Shown here piece after piece: positions 34,576 through 42,777 of a stretch of DNA of 64,000 nt. Below the pieces are notes generated by a model that was given only the letters and a program-made list of their open reading frames with translations, was not told the origin of the DNA and ran no database searches. How positions within the stretch are numbered: the stretch's first letter is position 1; every line of letters starts with the position of its first letter. Position numbers and translations under genes: made by a program. Source of the stretch: Streptomyces griseorubiginosus. Lineage in GTDB: Bacteria; Actinomycetota; Actinomycetes; Streptomycetales; Streptomycetaceae. The stretch is taken from NCBI RefSeq assembly GCF_001514195.1, contig NZ_KQ948752.1:1-64000 (forward strand), given 5' to 3'.

Positions 34576-36198
34576 ATGGCCCGCGTCCCCGCCGCCGCCC
34601 GGAAGATCCTGTCCGCCGTAAGGAAGGCACCGCACGCCCTCACCCGGCAGTACGCCGGTCGTCGCTCCCACCCGTCCGTCGAACTGGTCCATCCGGCTCA
34701 TCCCTGGACCCGAGCCCTCGGTCTCGTCGCCGTGGTCCTTCTGGGTGCCTGGCTGGGCCTGCTGATCGTCGGCAACGTGCGGGTGCCCGTCGGGCCCATG
34801 AACACGACGATGACCCTGCGCCCGTCCCTGACCGGCGGCACGAAGATCAACGTGTCCCCGCTGGGCGCCCTCGAGCTGGACAGCCACCACGCGCCGGTCC
34901 GGCTCGACGTCAACGTCGACCAGCTCGACCCGGAACGCTCCCAGGCCCTCGTCGACCACCCCGAGCGGCTCTCCGGCCTCCAGGACGAGGTCGCCTCGGA
35001 CGTCGAGCACGGCACCCTCGATCTCGCGGTCCGCTCCTGCGTCGCCGTGGTCGCGGGCGCCACCGCCCTCGGCCTCGCCGTCTACCGGCGCCCGCGCCGC
35101 GCCCTCGCCGCCGGCGGCCTCGCCCTCACCCTCCTGGCGGCCTCCGGCGGCACCGCGTACGCCACCTGGAACCCCGAATCGGTCCTGGAGCCCAAGTTCT
35201 CGGGCCTGCTCTCCTCGGCCCCGTCCCTGGTCGGCAACGCGCGCAGCATCGTCACCGAATTCGACGTCTACCAGAAGGAGTTGGCCCGCCTGGTCACCAA
35301 CGTGACGAAGCTCTACGACGTCACGTCCACGCTCCCCGCCTACCAGCCGGACCCCACCACCATCCGGGTCCTGCACGTCTCCGACATCCATCTGAACCCG
35401 GCGAGCTGGAAGATCATCGCCTCGCTGGTGGAGCAGTACAGGGTCAACGTGATCGTCGACTCCGGCGACACCATGGATCACGGTACGGCGGCGGAGAACG
35501 GCTTCCTCGACCCGATCCCGGACCTCGGGGCGCCGTACGTCTGGGTCCGCGGCAACCACGACTCCCTGACCACCCAGCGCTACATGGAGGGCCTCAAGCG
35601 GGTCCACGTCCTCGACGACGGCAAGGCCGAGACCGTCGCCGGGCTGCGGTTCGCCGGGATGGGCGACCCCCAGTTCACCCCCGACCGCTCCACGAACCCG
35701 GGCACCGACGCGTCCGAGGAGGCGGCGGGCGCCCGCCTGGCCGCAGCCCTGCGCGCACAGCGGGCCGCCGGGACCCCGGTCGACATCGCGATCGCCCATG
35801 AGCCCTCGGCCGCCCGCGAGGTCGACGGCGAGGTCCCGATGATCCTGTCCGGCCACCTCCACCACCAGGAGATGGAGGTCCTGAAGAAGGGCACCCGGCT
35901 GCGCGTCGAGGGCTCCACGGGCGGCAGCGGTCTGCGGGCCGTCGAGGGCAAGTACCCCGACCCCATCGAGGCCTCGATCCTCTACCTGGACCGCGACACC
36001 CGGCGCCTCCAGGCCTGGGACGAGATCAGACTCGGCGGTCTGGGCCTCACGACGGCGGAGGTCAGCCGGCACCTCCCGCAGGACAACCAGCCGGGAGCGA
36101 CGCCGTCACCGACCACGTCGTCGACCGGTTCGCCGTCGGCCTCGCCCACGACCTCGGCATCGGCCTCGCCCCAGGCCTCCCCCACGGGCAGCCCCTAA
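34576..36198 (+). CDS. Membrane-anchored metallophosphoesterase
   Basis: About 540 residues. Two hydrophobic segments (about 50-70 and 155-200) flank an extracellular-type loop, and the calcineurin-like phosphoesterase domain follows (about 265-490). Metal motifs are visible in order: DIHLN, GDTMDH, GNHD, AHEP and GHLHHQ. The last 35 residues are Ser/Pro/Thr rich. It probably hydrolyses a phosphomonoester or diester outside the membrane. The ATG at 34576 starts MARVPAAARK; it overlaps no neighbour. Substrate unknown. Confidence 0.88.
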   Translation: MARVPAAARKILSAVRKAPHALTRQYAGRRSHPSVELVHPAHPWTRALGLVAVVLLGAWLGLLIVGNVRVPVGPMNTTMTLRPSLTGGTKINVSPLGALELDSHHAPVRLDVNVDQLDPERSQALVDHPERLSGLQDEVASDVEHGTLDLAVRSCVAVVAGATALGLAVYRRPRRALAAGGLALTLLAASGGTAYATWNPESVLEPKFSGLLSSAPSLVGNARSIVTEFDVYQKELARLVTNVTKLYDVTSTLPAYQPDPTTIRVLHVSDIHLNPASWKIIASLVEQYRVNVIVDSGDTMDHGTAAENGFLDPIPDLGAPYVWVRGNHDSLTTQRYMEGLKRVHVLDDGKAETVAGLRFAGMGDPQFTPDRSTNPGTDASEEAAGARLAAALRAQRAAGTPVDIAIAHEPSAAREVDGEVPMILSGHLHHQEMEVLKKGTRLRVEGSTGGSGLRAVEGKYPDPIEASILYLDRDTRRLQAWDEIRLGGLGLTTAEVSRHLPQDNQPGATPSPTTSSTGSPSASPTTSASASPQASPTGSP

Positions 36199-36278
36199 AC
36201 CGTTTTGGCGATACCTCCCGGCATCCCATATGCTTCTCACGTCCCCGACGCGCTGAGAAGCGCCCAGGCGGGCCGATA

Positions 36279-36351
36279 GCCCTCATCGTCTAGCGGCCTA
36301 GGACGCCGCCCTTTCAAGGCGGTAGCACGGGTTCGAATCCCGTTGGGGGCA
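36279..36351 (+). tRNA. tRNA-Glu (TTC)
   Basis: This is a 73-nt cloverleaf with the anticodon loop CTTTCAA, an acceptor stem GCCCTCA paired with TGGGGGC (one wobble), and the T arm CGGGTTCGAATCCCG. A73 follows. Confidence 0.95.
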
Positions 36352-36389
36352 CGCAAAACCGTGTGCGACACTGTTCGTGCACAACGCTT

Positions 36390-36464
36390 GGTCCTGTGGA
36401 GCAGTTTGGAGTGCTCGCCACCCTGTCAAGGTGGAGGCCGCGGGTTCAAATCCCGTCAGGACCG
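36390..36464 (+). tRNA. tRNA-Asp (GTC), copy 1
   Basis: This is a 75-nt cloverleaf with the anticodon loop CTGTCAA and the acceptor GGTCCTG paired with CAGGACC, followed by G73, the aspartate identity base. It is identical to the tRNA gene at 41135-41209. Confidence 0.95.
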
Positions 36465-36488
36465 CTGAGGTTTCCCCGGAAGCCTCTC

Positions 36489-36562
36489 GGCTGGGTAGCT
36501 CAGTTGGTACGAGCGACCGCCTGAAAAGCGGTAGGTCGCCGGTTCGACCCCGGCCCCAGCCA
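36489..36562 (+). tRNA. tRNA-Phe (GAA)
   Basis: This is a 74-nt cloverleaf with the anticodon loop CTGAAAA and an acceptor stem GGCTGGG paired with CCCAGCC, then A73. The Glu-Asp-Phe cluster is probably one transcript ending at the hairpin 36570-36593. Confidence 0.95.
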
Positions 36563-36569
36563 CAGCACA

Positions 36570-36593
36570 GACCCCGATCTCCGGATCGGGGTC
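36570..36593 (+). terminator. Terminator after tRNA-Glu/Asp/Phe cluster
   Basis: A 10-bp perfect stem (GACCCCGATC and GATCGGGGTC) with the loop TCCG is followed by TTGTTGT. It lies 7 bp past tRNA-Phe. Confidence 0.85.
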
Positions 36594-36638
36594 TTGTTGT
36601 ATCTGTCGTGCGATCTGCCGTGGACAGGGGTGGGGACG

Positions 36639-36962
36639 ATGAGTCAGGACGACGGTCTGGAGCTGGCCCGCGCGAGATACGGGCTGTTCGCGGTGCTGGC
36701 GAGCAATCTGGCGATCGCCGGGGTGGCGGTGGTCGGGGTCTGGCGGCTCGACGGCGACAAGGCGGTGATCGTCGGAGTCCTCACCGCCGCGTTCACCGCG
36801 GTCAGCAGCATGACCACCGCTTATCTCGGCATCAAGGCGATCTCCAACACCGCGCGGTCCATCGCCCTCGGCGAGCGGCACGAGCGCACAGCCACGGCGC
36901 CGGAACCGGCACCGGCGGCATCGGGAGCACCGGGGTCGGCTCCGGCTCCGCGGGCCCCCTGA
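36639..36962 (+). CDS. Small two-helix membrane protein
   Basis: The 107-residue protein starts at the ATG at 36639 behind GGGGTGGGG. It has two hydrophobic segments (YGLFAVLASNLAIAGVAVVGV and a segment near AVIVGVLTAAFTAVSSMTTAY) and an Ala/Pro-rich C-terminal tail. There is no enzymatic motif. It sits alone between a tRNA cluster and hrpA. Unknown function; I recognise only that similar small membrane proteins occur here in Streptomyces. Confidence 0.75.
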   Translation: MSQDDGLELARARYGLFAVLASNLAIAGVAVVGVWRLDGDKAVIVGVLTAAFTAVSSMTTAYLGIKAISNTARSIALGERHERTATAPEPAPAASGAPGSAPAPRAP

Positions 36963-37080
36963 TCGCCGTGCTGGTGATCCGGCGGGCTTCCGATCCGCCG
37001 GCCCCTGATCCACCAGGCTGCGACGCCCGGGACAAAACCGTTCGCCAGTAATTTCCCGGGGATGAGATCCTGGATCGCGT

Positions 37081-40000
37081 ATGTCTACGCACCCTGCCCC
37101 CGCCCCCGGCACCCCCGCCTTCGGGGATCTCGCCGCCCGCCTGACCGAGCTGACCCTGCGTGACGCGCAACGGCTCGGGCGCAGGCTCGAAGGCGCGCGC
37201 CGGATCCGCAAGCCGGAGGCGCGCGCCGCCGTGCTGGCCGAGATCGAGGCGGAGGTCGGCAAGGGCGAGGAACGGGTGCACGCACGCCGTGCGCGGGTGC
37301 CCGCCGTGACCTACCCCGAGCAGCTCCCGGTCAGCCAGAAGAAGGACGAGATCGCGGCCGCCATCCGTGATCACCAGGTCGTGATCGTGGCCGGTGAGAC
37401 CGGCTCCGGCAAGACGACCCAGATCCCGAAGATCTGCCTGGAGCTCGGCCGGGGCGTCAAGGGCATGATCGGCCACACCCAGCCCCGCCGGATCGCCGCC
37501 CGCACGGTCGCCGAGCGGGTCGCCGAGGAGCTGGACACCCCGCTCGGCGAGGCCGTCGGCTGGAAGGTGCGCTTCACCGACCAGGTGAACCAGGACGCGA
37601 CGTTCGTGAAGCTGATGACGGACGGCATCCTGCTCGCCGAGATCCAGACCGACCGCGAGCTGCGCGCCTACGACACGATCATCATCGACGAGGCCCACGA
37701 GCGGTCCCTCAACATCGACTTCCTGCTCGGCTACCTGGCCCAGCTGCTGCCGAGGCGCCCCGACCTCAAGGTCGTCATCACCTCCGCGACCATCGACCCC
37801 GAGCGCTTCTCCCGGCACTTCGGAGACGCCCCTATCGTCGAGGTCAGCGGCCGCACGTACCCCGTGGAGGTCCGCTACCGGCCCCTGCTGGAAGAGGACT
37901 CGGAGGACTCCGACCGCGACCAGATCACCGCGATCTGCGATGCCGTCGAGGAGCTCCAGGGCGAGGGCAAGGGCGACATCCTCGTCTTCCTCTCCGGCGA
38001 GCGCGAGATCAGGGACACCGCGGACGCCCTGGTGAAGAAGAACTACCGCTTCACCGAGGTGCTGCCGTTGTACGCCCGGCTCTCGCACGCCGAGCAGCAC
38101 CGCGTCTTCCAGCCGCACACCGGCCGCAGGATCGTTCTGGCGACCAACGTCGCCGAGACCTCCCTGACCGTCCCGGGGATCAAGTACGTCATCGACCCCG
38201 GCTTCGCCCGTATCTCCCGCTACAGCCACCGCACCAAGGTCCAGCGGCTGCCCATCGAGGCGATCTCGCAGGCCAGCGCCAACCAGCGCAAGGGCCGCTG
38301 CGGCCGTACGTCCGACGGCATCTGCATCCGCCTCTACTCCGAGGAGGACTTCGAGGCCCGCCCGGAGTTCACGGACGCGGAGATCCTGCGGACCAACCTC
38401 GCCTCCGTCATCCTCCAGATGACCGCGGCCGGACTCGGTGACATCGAGAAGTTCCCCTTCATCGACCCGCCGGACCACCGCAACATCCGCGACGGCGTCC
38501 AACTCCTCCAGGAACTGGGCGCGTTGGACCCCTCCGAGAAGGACGTCCGCAAGCGGCTGACCCAGACCGGACGCAAGCTGGCCCAACTGCCCGTCGACCC
38601 GCGCCTGGCGCGCATGGTCCTGGAGGCCGACAAGAACGGCTGTGTCCGCGAGGTCATGGTCATAGCCGCCGCGCTGTCCATCCAGGACCCGCGCGAGCGC
38701 CCGGCCGACAAGCAGACCCAGGCCGACCAGCAGCACGCCCGCTTCAAGGACGAGACCAGCGACTTCCTGGCGTACCTGAACCTGTGGCGGTACGTCCGCG
38801 AGCAGCAGAAGGAGCGCGGCTCGTCGTCCTTCCGCCGGATGTGCAAGCAGGAGTACCTCAACTTCCTGCGCATCCGCGAATGGCAGGACATCTACACCCA
38901 ACTGCGCACGGTCGCCAAGCAGATGGGCATCCATCTGAACGAGGAGGACGCGGCCGACCAGTCGGTCCATGTCTCCCTCCTCGCCGGCCTTCTCTCCCAC
39001 ATCGGGATGAAGGACGTGAAGGACGGCAACAAGAACGAGTACCTGGGCGCCCGCAACGCCAAGTTCGCGATCTTCCCCGGCTCGTCCCTCTTCAAGAAGC
39101 AGCCCCGTTTCGTCATGTCGGCGGAACTGGTGGAGACGTCACGCCTGTGGGCCCGCGTCAACGCCAGGATCGAGCCGGAGTGGGTCGAGCCGCTCGCCGA
39201 GCACCTGCTGAAGCGGACGTACTCCGAGCCGCACTGGGAGAAGGACCAGGCCGCGGTGATGGCCTACGAGAAGGTCACGCTGTACGGCGTGCCGATCGTC
39301 GCCCAGCGGAAGGTGAACTACGGCCGGATCGACCCGGAGTCGTCCCGCGAGCTTTTCATCCGCAACGCCCTGGTCGAGGGTGACTGGCGCACGCACCACA
39401 AGTTCTTCGCCGACAACCGCAGGCTGCTGAGCGAGGTTGAGGAGCTCGAACACCGGGCCCGGCGACGGGACATCGTGGTCGACGACGACACCCTCTTCGA
39501 CTTCTACGACCAGCGGGTGCCCGAACACGTCGTCTCCGGCGCCCACTTCGACTCCTGGTGGAAGCGCAAGCGGCACGAGGAGCCCGAATTCCTCGACTTC
39601 GAGCGGGAGATGCTCATCCGGGAGTCGGCGGAGGCGGTCACCAAGGCCGACTATCCCGACTCGTGGCGGCAGGGCCCGCTGAAGTTCCGGGTGACGTACC
39701 AGTTCGAGCCGGGTGCGGACGCGGACGGTGTCACAGTCCACATCCCGCTCCAGGTCCTGAACCAGGTCAAGGACGAGGGCTTCGACTGGCAGATCCCGGG
39801 CCTGCGCGAGGAGTTGGTGACGGAGCTGATCCGCTCCCTCCCCAAGCCGATCCGCCGCAACTACGTGCCGGCGCCGAACTTCGCGAAACGGTTCCTGGAC
39901 ACGGCGGTGCCGTTGCAGGAGCCCTTGACGGTCACCATGGCCCGCGAGCTGAAGCGCATGGTCGGCGTGCCCTTCGACGCGGAGGACTTCGACCAGTCCC

Positions 40001-41040
40001 GGATCCCCGACCACCTCCGGATCACCTTCCGGATCGTGGACGAACGGCGGCGGAAGCTGGCGGAGGCCAAGGACCTGGAGGCGCTTCGGCTCCAGCTCAA
40101 GCCCAAGGCGCGCCAGGCGCTCTCCCAGGCGGCCGCCGCGACCGCCTCCCGCGAGGGCGGCGAGTCCCTGGAGCGCAAGGGCCTGACGGACTGGACGATC
40201 GGCTCCCTCACCCGGGTCTTCGAGACCCGCCGGGCAGGCCAGCCGGTGAAGGCGTACCCGGCGCTGGTGGACGACGGCGACACCGTCTCCGTCCGCCTCT
40301 TCGACACCGAGGCCGAGCAGGCCGAGGCGATGTGGAAGGGCACGCGCCGGCTCATCGTGCGCAACATCCCGGTGAACCCGGCGAAGTTCGCGTCCGAGAA
40401 GCTGACGAACCCCCAGAAGCTGGCCCTGTCGGCGAACCCGCACGGCTCCATCCAGGCCCTGTTCGACGACTGCGCGACCGCGGCGGCGGACAAGCTGATC
40501 GGGGACTTCGGGGGACCGGCGTGGGACGAGGAGTCGTACCGGAAGCTGTACGACAAGGTGCGGTCGGAGATCGTCGACACCACTGTCCGCACGGTCGGCC
40601 AGGTGCAGCAGGTGCTTGCCGCCTGGCAGGCCTGTGAGCGCCGTCTGAAGGCCGTACGGAGCCCGGCGCTGCTGGCGAACCTGGCGGACGTACGGAAGCA
40701 GTTGGACGCCCTCGTGAAGCCCGGCTTCGTCACGGAGACCGGGTTGCGGCGCCTGCCCGACCTCATGCGCTACCTGGTCGCGGCGGACCGGCGGCTCCAG
40801 CAGATGCCGACGAACGCCCAACGGGACACGACCCGTATGGAGAAGGTCCACGAGATGCAGGACGAGTACGCCTGGCTCCTGGAGCAGCTCCCGCAGGGCC
40901 GGCCCGTGCCGCAGCAGGTCCTGGACGTCCGCTGGATGATCGAGGAGCTCCGGGTCAGCTATTTCGCCCACGCGTTGGGCACGGCGTACCCGATCTCGGA
41001 CAAGCGGATCGTGAAGACGATCGACACGCTGGCTCCGTGA
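37081..41040 (+). CDS. hrpA: ATP-dependent RNA helicase HrpA
   Basis: The 1319-residue protein has DEAH-helicase motifs: GETGSGKTTQIPK (I), TQPRRIAAR (Ia), DEAHERS (II), SATID (III), TNVAETSLTVPGI (V) and QRKGRCGR (VI). The helicase-associated and OB-fold regions are followed by the long HrpA-specific C-terminal domain. HrpA homologues unwind mRNA and act in translation-linked RNA processing and ribosome-collision rescue. The ATG at 37081 lacks a strong ribosome-binding site. The gene is bracketed by two identical tRNA-Asp genes. Confidence 0.95.
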   Translation: MSTHPAPAPGTPAFGDLAARLTELTLRDAQRLGRRLEGARRIRKPEARAAVLAEIEAEVGKGEERVHARRARVPAVTYPEQLPVSQKKDEIAAAIRDHQVVIVAGETGSGKTTQIPKICLELGRGVKGMIGHTQPRRIAARTVAERVAEELDTPLGEAVGWKVRFTDQVNQDATFVKLMTDGILLAEIQTDRELRAYDTIIIDEAHERSLNIDFLLGYLAQLLPRRPDLKVVITSATIDPERFSRHFGDAPIVEVSGRTYPVEVRYRPLLEEDSEDSDRDQITAICDAVEELQGEGKGDILVFLSGEREIRDTADALVKKNYRFTEVLPLYARLSHAEQHRVFQPHTGRRIVLATNVAETSLTVPGIKYVIDPGFARISRYSHRTKVQRLPIEAISQASANQRKGRCGRTSDGICIRLYSEEDFEARPEFTDAEILRTNLASVILQMTAAGLGDIEKFPFIDPPDHRNIRDGVQLLQELGALDPSEKDVRKRLTQTGRKLAQLPVDPRLARMVLEADKNGCVREVMVIAAALSIQDPRERPADKQTQADQQHARFKDETSDFLAYLNLWRYVREQQKERGSSSFRRMCKQEYLNFLRIREWQDIYTQLRTVAKQMGIHLNEEDAADQSVHVSLLAGLLSHIGMKDVKDGNKNEYLGARNAKFAIFPGSSLFKKQPRFVMSAELVETSRLWARVNARIEPEWVEPLAEHLLKRTYSEPHWEKDQAAVMAYEKVTLYGVPIVAQRKVNYGRIDPESSRELFIRNALVEGDWRTHHKFFADNRRLLSEVEELEHRARRRDIVVDDDTLFDFYDQRVPEHVVSGAHFDSWWKRKRHEEPEFLDFEREMLIRESAEAVTKADYPDSWRQGPLKFRVTYQFEPGADADGVTVHIPLQVLNQVKDEGFDWQIPGLREELVTELIRSLPKPIRRNYVPAPNFAKRFLDTAVPLQEPLTVTMARELKRMVGVPFDAEDFDQSRIPDHLRITFRIVDERRRKLAEAKDLEALRLQLKPKARQALSQAAAATASREGGESLERKGLTDWTIGSLTRVFETRRAGQPVKAYPALVDDGDTVSVRLFDTEAEQAEAMWKGTRRLIVRNIPVNPAKFASEKLTNPQKLALSANPHGSIQALFDDCATAAADKLIGDFGGPAWDEESYRKLYDKVRSEIVDTTVRTVGQVQQVLAAWQACERRLKAVRSPALLANLADVRKQLDALVKPGFVTETGLRRLPDLMRYLVAADRRLQQMPTNAQRDTTRMEKVHEMQDEYAWLLEQLPQGRPVPQQVLDVRWMIEELRVSYFAHALGTAYPISDKRIVKTIDTLAP

Positions 41041-41134
41041 CCGGACGGCCACACGGAGTGAGTTCGACCAGGACCCGCCTGCTCCTGTACAGTCCTTCTC
41101 GCAGCGCAACGCACCGATAAGCGCCGCGAAACCT

Positions 41135-41209
41135 GGTCCTGTGGAGCAGTTTGGAGTGCTCGCCACCCTGTCAAGGTGGAGGCCGCGGGTTCAAATCCCG
41201 TCAGGACCG
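41135..41209 (+). tRNA. tRNA-Asp (GTC), copy 2
   Basis: It is identical over all 75 nt to the tRNA gene at 36390-36464, with anticodon loop CTGTCAA and G73. The flanking sequence is not shared. Confidence 0.95.
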
Positions 41210-41220
41210 CAACAAGAAGT

Positions 41221-41254
41221 AAGGCCCGCATCCCGGCAACGGGGCGCGGGCCTT
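41221..41254 (+). terminator. Terminator after tRNA-Asp copy 2
   Basis: The stem AAGGCCCGC pairs with GCGGGCCTT, with a further inner CCC/GGG pairing; a short T-containing tail follows. It lies 12 bp past the tRNA. Confidence 0.8.
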
Positions 41255-41308
41255 CTTCGTATGGTCACACGGAGGGTGCTGTTCGGACGCCGGTCCAGGC
41301 ATCTCAGC

Positions 41309-41381
41309 CCGTCCGGCGTTTGAGGACGAGGCCCGTTCAGGGCCGAAGCGGGGGGCTGGGGGCGGCAGCCCCCAGGACGGT
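41309..41381 (+). repeat. Dispersed intergenic repeat, family 2
   Basis: TCCGGCGTTTGAGGACGAGG is followed by a GC hairpin GGGGGCTGGGGGCGGCAGCCCCC. I recall this motif as a frequent Streptomyces intergenic element. It lies 3' of the second tRNA-Asp. Possible bidirectional terminator or small non-autonomous element. Confidence 0.6.
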
Positions 41382-41493
41382 CACCGCAGCGCCGGAGATG
41401 AGCTCGGCACCCTCCACGCCATCTTGACGGCGCCTCAAAGCACCGGTACCCAGAAACCAGGCCCCCGTTCCCGACGGAGCCCGGAGGTGGCGT

Positions 41494-41697
41494 ATGGCGG
41501 CATCGGTCAGGCACGAGACGCGGGCCTTGCTCCGCGCACACCTGTCCGCCGCGTCGTCGTATCGGCATCTGACCCGGCACTGCCCGATCTGCCACCGCCT
41601 CCTGCGCCTGGCGATGGATTCCGCGCCCCGAGCATCCGATCTCCCGGAGGAGCCGGAAGAGCAGCCGAGGGAGGACGAGACCCCCTCCCCGGCGTGA
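41494..41697 (+). CDS. Small DUF6274-like protein
   Basis: The 67-residue protein starts at the ATG at 41494 after an excellent CCGGAGGTGG ribosome-binding site. It has a short helical part, then RHCPICHRLLRLAM, which provides CxxC and two His as a possible zinc site, and an acidic Pro/Glu-rich tail. I recall a DUF6274 family of this size and composition next to bldC, but I could not check it. Function unknown; a small metal-binding adaptor is plausible. Confidence 0.75.
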   Translation: MAASVRHETRALLRAHLSAASSYRHLTRHCPICHRLLRLAMDSAPRASDLPEEPEEQPREDETPSPA

Positions 41698-41823
41698 CAC
41701 GACACGGCACGACACGGCACGGCCCCCTCTAGCGCACAAGTCCCAGCCGCAACAAGGACTCTGGCATGTGACGGGAGTCACCGCATGAGTTTTTAAAACG
41801 GTGGAACTTACCCCTCCCCTACA

Positions 41824-41868
41824 ACAGGTCAATTTAATATGTGCAATTGCACTACTGATCCGACCTGT
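41824..41868. repeat. Nested palindrome in AT-rich island
   Basis: ACAGGTC (41824-41830) and GACCTGT (41862-41868) form 7-bp outer arms. Between them lies the perfect 12-bp palindrome GTGCAATTGCAC (41841-41852) in AATTTAATAT context. Candidate protein-binding or structured site. Confidence 0.5.
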
Positions 41869-41959
41869 CCCTGGGCCCGCTCCACAGGAGATCCGACACC
41901 CCTCCCCAGACTCCGACAAGCCCACTCACAGCGGCTCCCACCACCCCTGGCGCGCGCAC

Positions 41960-41999
41960 AAAAAAGATCGCGCTGGACTCGGCGGAGTCCAGCGCGATC
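41960..41999 (-). terminator. Rho-independent terminator of bldC
   Basis: A perfect 15-bp stem (GATCGCGCTGGACTC and its complement) with loop GGCG is followed on the minus strand by a T-run (seen as AAAAAA at 41960-41965). It lies about 115 bp past the bldC stop codon. Confidence 0.9.
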
Positions 42000-42113
42000 G
42001 ACGACGGGGTTGAGAATGGGCCCTGTTGGGGCAGGACCCGCGTCGCTTGAAGCCAGGGTTCGGACGCCGCAGCCAGCTGGGGGGCAGGCCGGTTTGTCCG
42101 GTTATTCAGTTGT

Positions 42114-42320
42114 TCAGGCCTCGCTGCGCTGCTGCGGAATACCCGCGAGCAGAGCGCGGACCTCAGCCTCGCGGTAACGGCGGTGTCCGCCGAGCGTACG
42201 GATCGACGTGAGCTTGCCGGCCTTCGCCCACCGCGTGACCGTCTTCGGGTCCACGCGGAACATCGTGGCGACCTCAGCCGGGGTCAGCAGCGGCTCGGCA
42301 TCAGGGGTGCGAGCGGTCAT
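42114..42320 (-). CDS. bldC: Developmental transcriptional regulator BldC
   Basis: The 68-residue MerR-like winged helix protein matches BldC: PLLTPAEVATMFRVDPKTV, TRWAKAGKLTSIRTLGG and HRRYREAEVRALL. BldC binds direct repeats cooperatively and controls entry into aerial growth and sporulation. The ATG is preceded by GAGGAGG. A hairpin (AGAACCGA / TCGGTTCT, 42337-42358) lies just before the ribosome-binding site. Confidence 0.98.
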   Translation of the reverse strand: MTARTPDAEPLLTPAEVATMFRVDPKTVTRWAKAGKLTSIRTLGGHRRYREAEVRALLAGIPQQRSEA

Positions 42321-42777
42321 GAGCGGCCTCCTCGGGAGAACCGAACCTTCTCGGTTCTTTCCTCTAAATTCTGCACCTTGACCCGCGTTGCCCGAAATGG
42401 CGGATGCGGGTCGAGTCGGTTATAGGACGAACGGCTTGTCCTCGGCACTACAACTACACCATCCGTCCAGCCTCGTCGGCCAAACCGATGGAATTGCCCC
42501 CCAGGTGTTCATCGGCGACGGAAGCCGATGGACCATGCCATAGCGGACAGTCACGCCTCTGTGACGATCAGTCACAGAGGCGATCAGGAGTCATCAGACC
42601 CCCCAAAGCGGAACCTCCCCCGGGCCCCTTGTCCTATTTTGGCATGAGGAGGGGCAAGAGGCGCAAGAGCCGGATACGTGCGGTCCGTCACGCTTGCCCC
42701 TTGTTGATGGGACATCAGCGAAACCTCGTGACACCTTGAGCGAGGACGAAACCCCAAAAAGGGCGTCACGTCAAACG
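42321..42777. promoter_or_regulatory. bldC upstream region with two hairpins
   Basis: This 457-bp gap contains the bldC ribosome-binding site (GAGGAGG at 42327-42333), the hairpin at 42337-42358, and a perfect 12-bp inverted repeat at 42554-42582 (CGCCTCTGTGAC, loop GATCA, GTCACAGAGGCG). The latter may terminate the upstream hypothetical gene or bind a regulator. I see no supported gene. Confidence 0.5.
42554..42582. repeat. Perfect 12-bp inverted repeat upstream of bldC
   Basis: CGCCTCTGTGAC (42554-42565), loop GATCA and GTCACAGAGGCG (42571-42582) pair perfectly. It contains the GTGA/TCAC symmetry of dimeric regulator sites. Confidence 0.6.

Larger units (their letters stand above)
41698..42113. 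other. Intergenic region before bldC 3' end, with AT-rich nested palindromes
   Basis: This 416-bp gap has no gene that I can support. It holds an unusually AT-rich patch (41790-41870) with nested inverted repeats, and the bldC terminator at 41960-41999. The CACGACACGGCACGACACGG direct repeat at about 41697-41720 is a short simple repeat. Confidence 0.5.
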
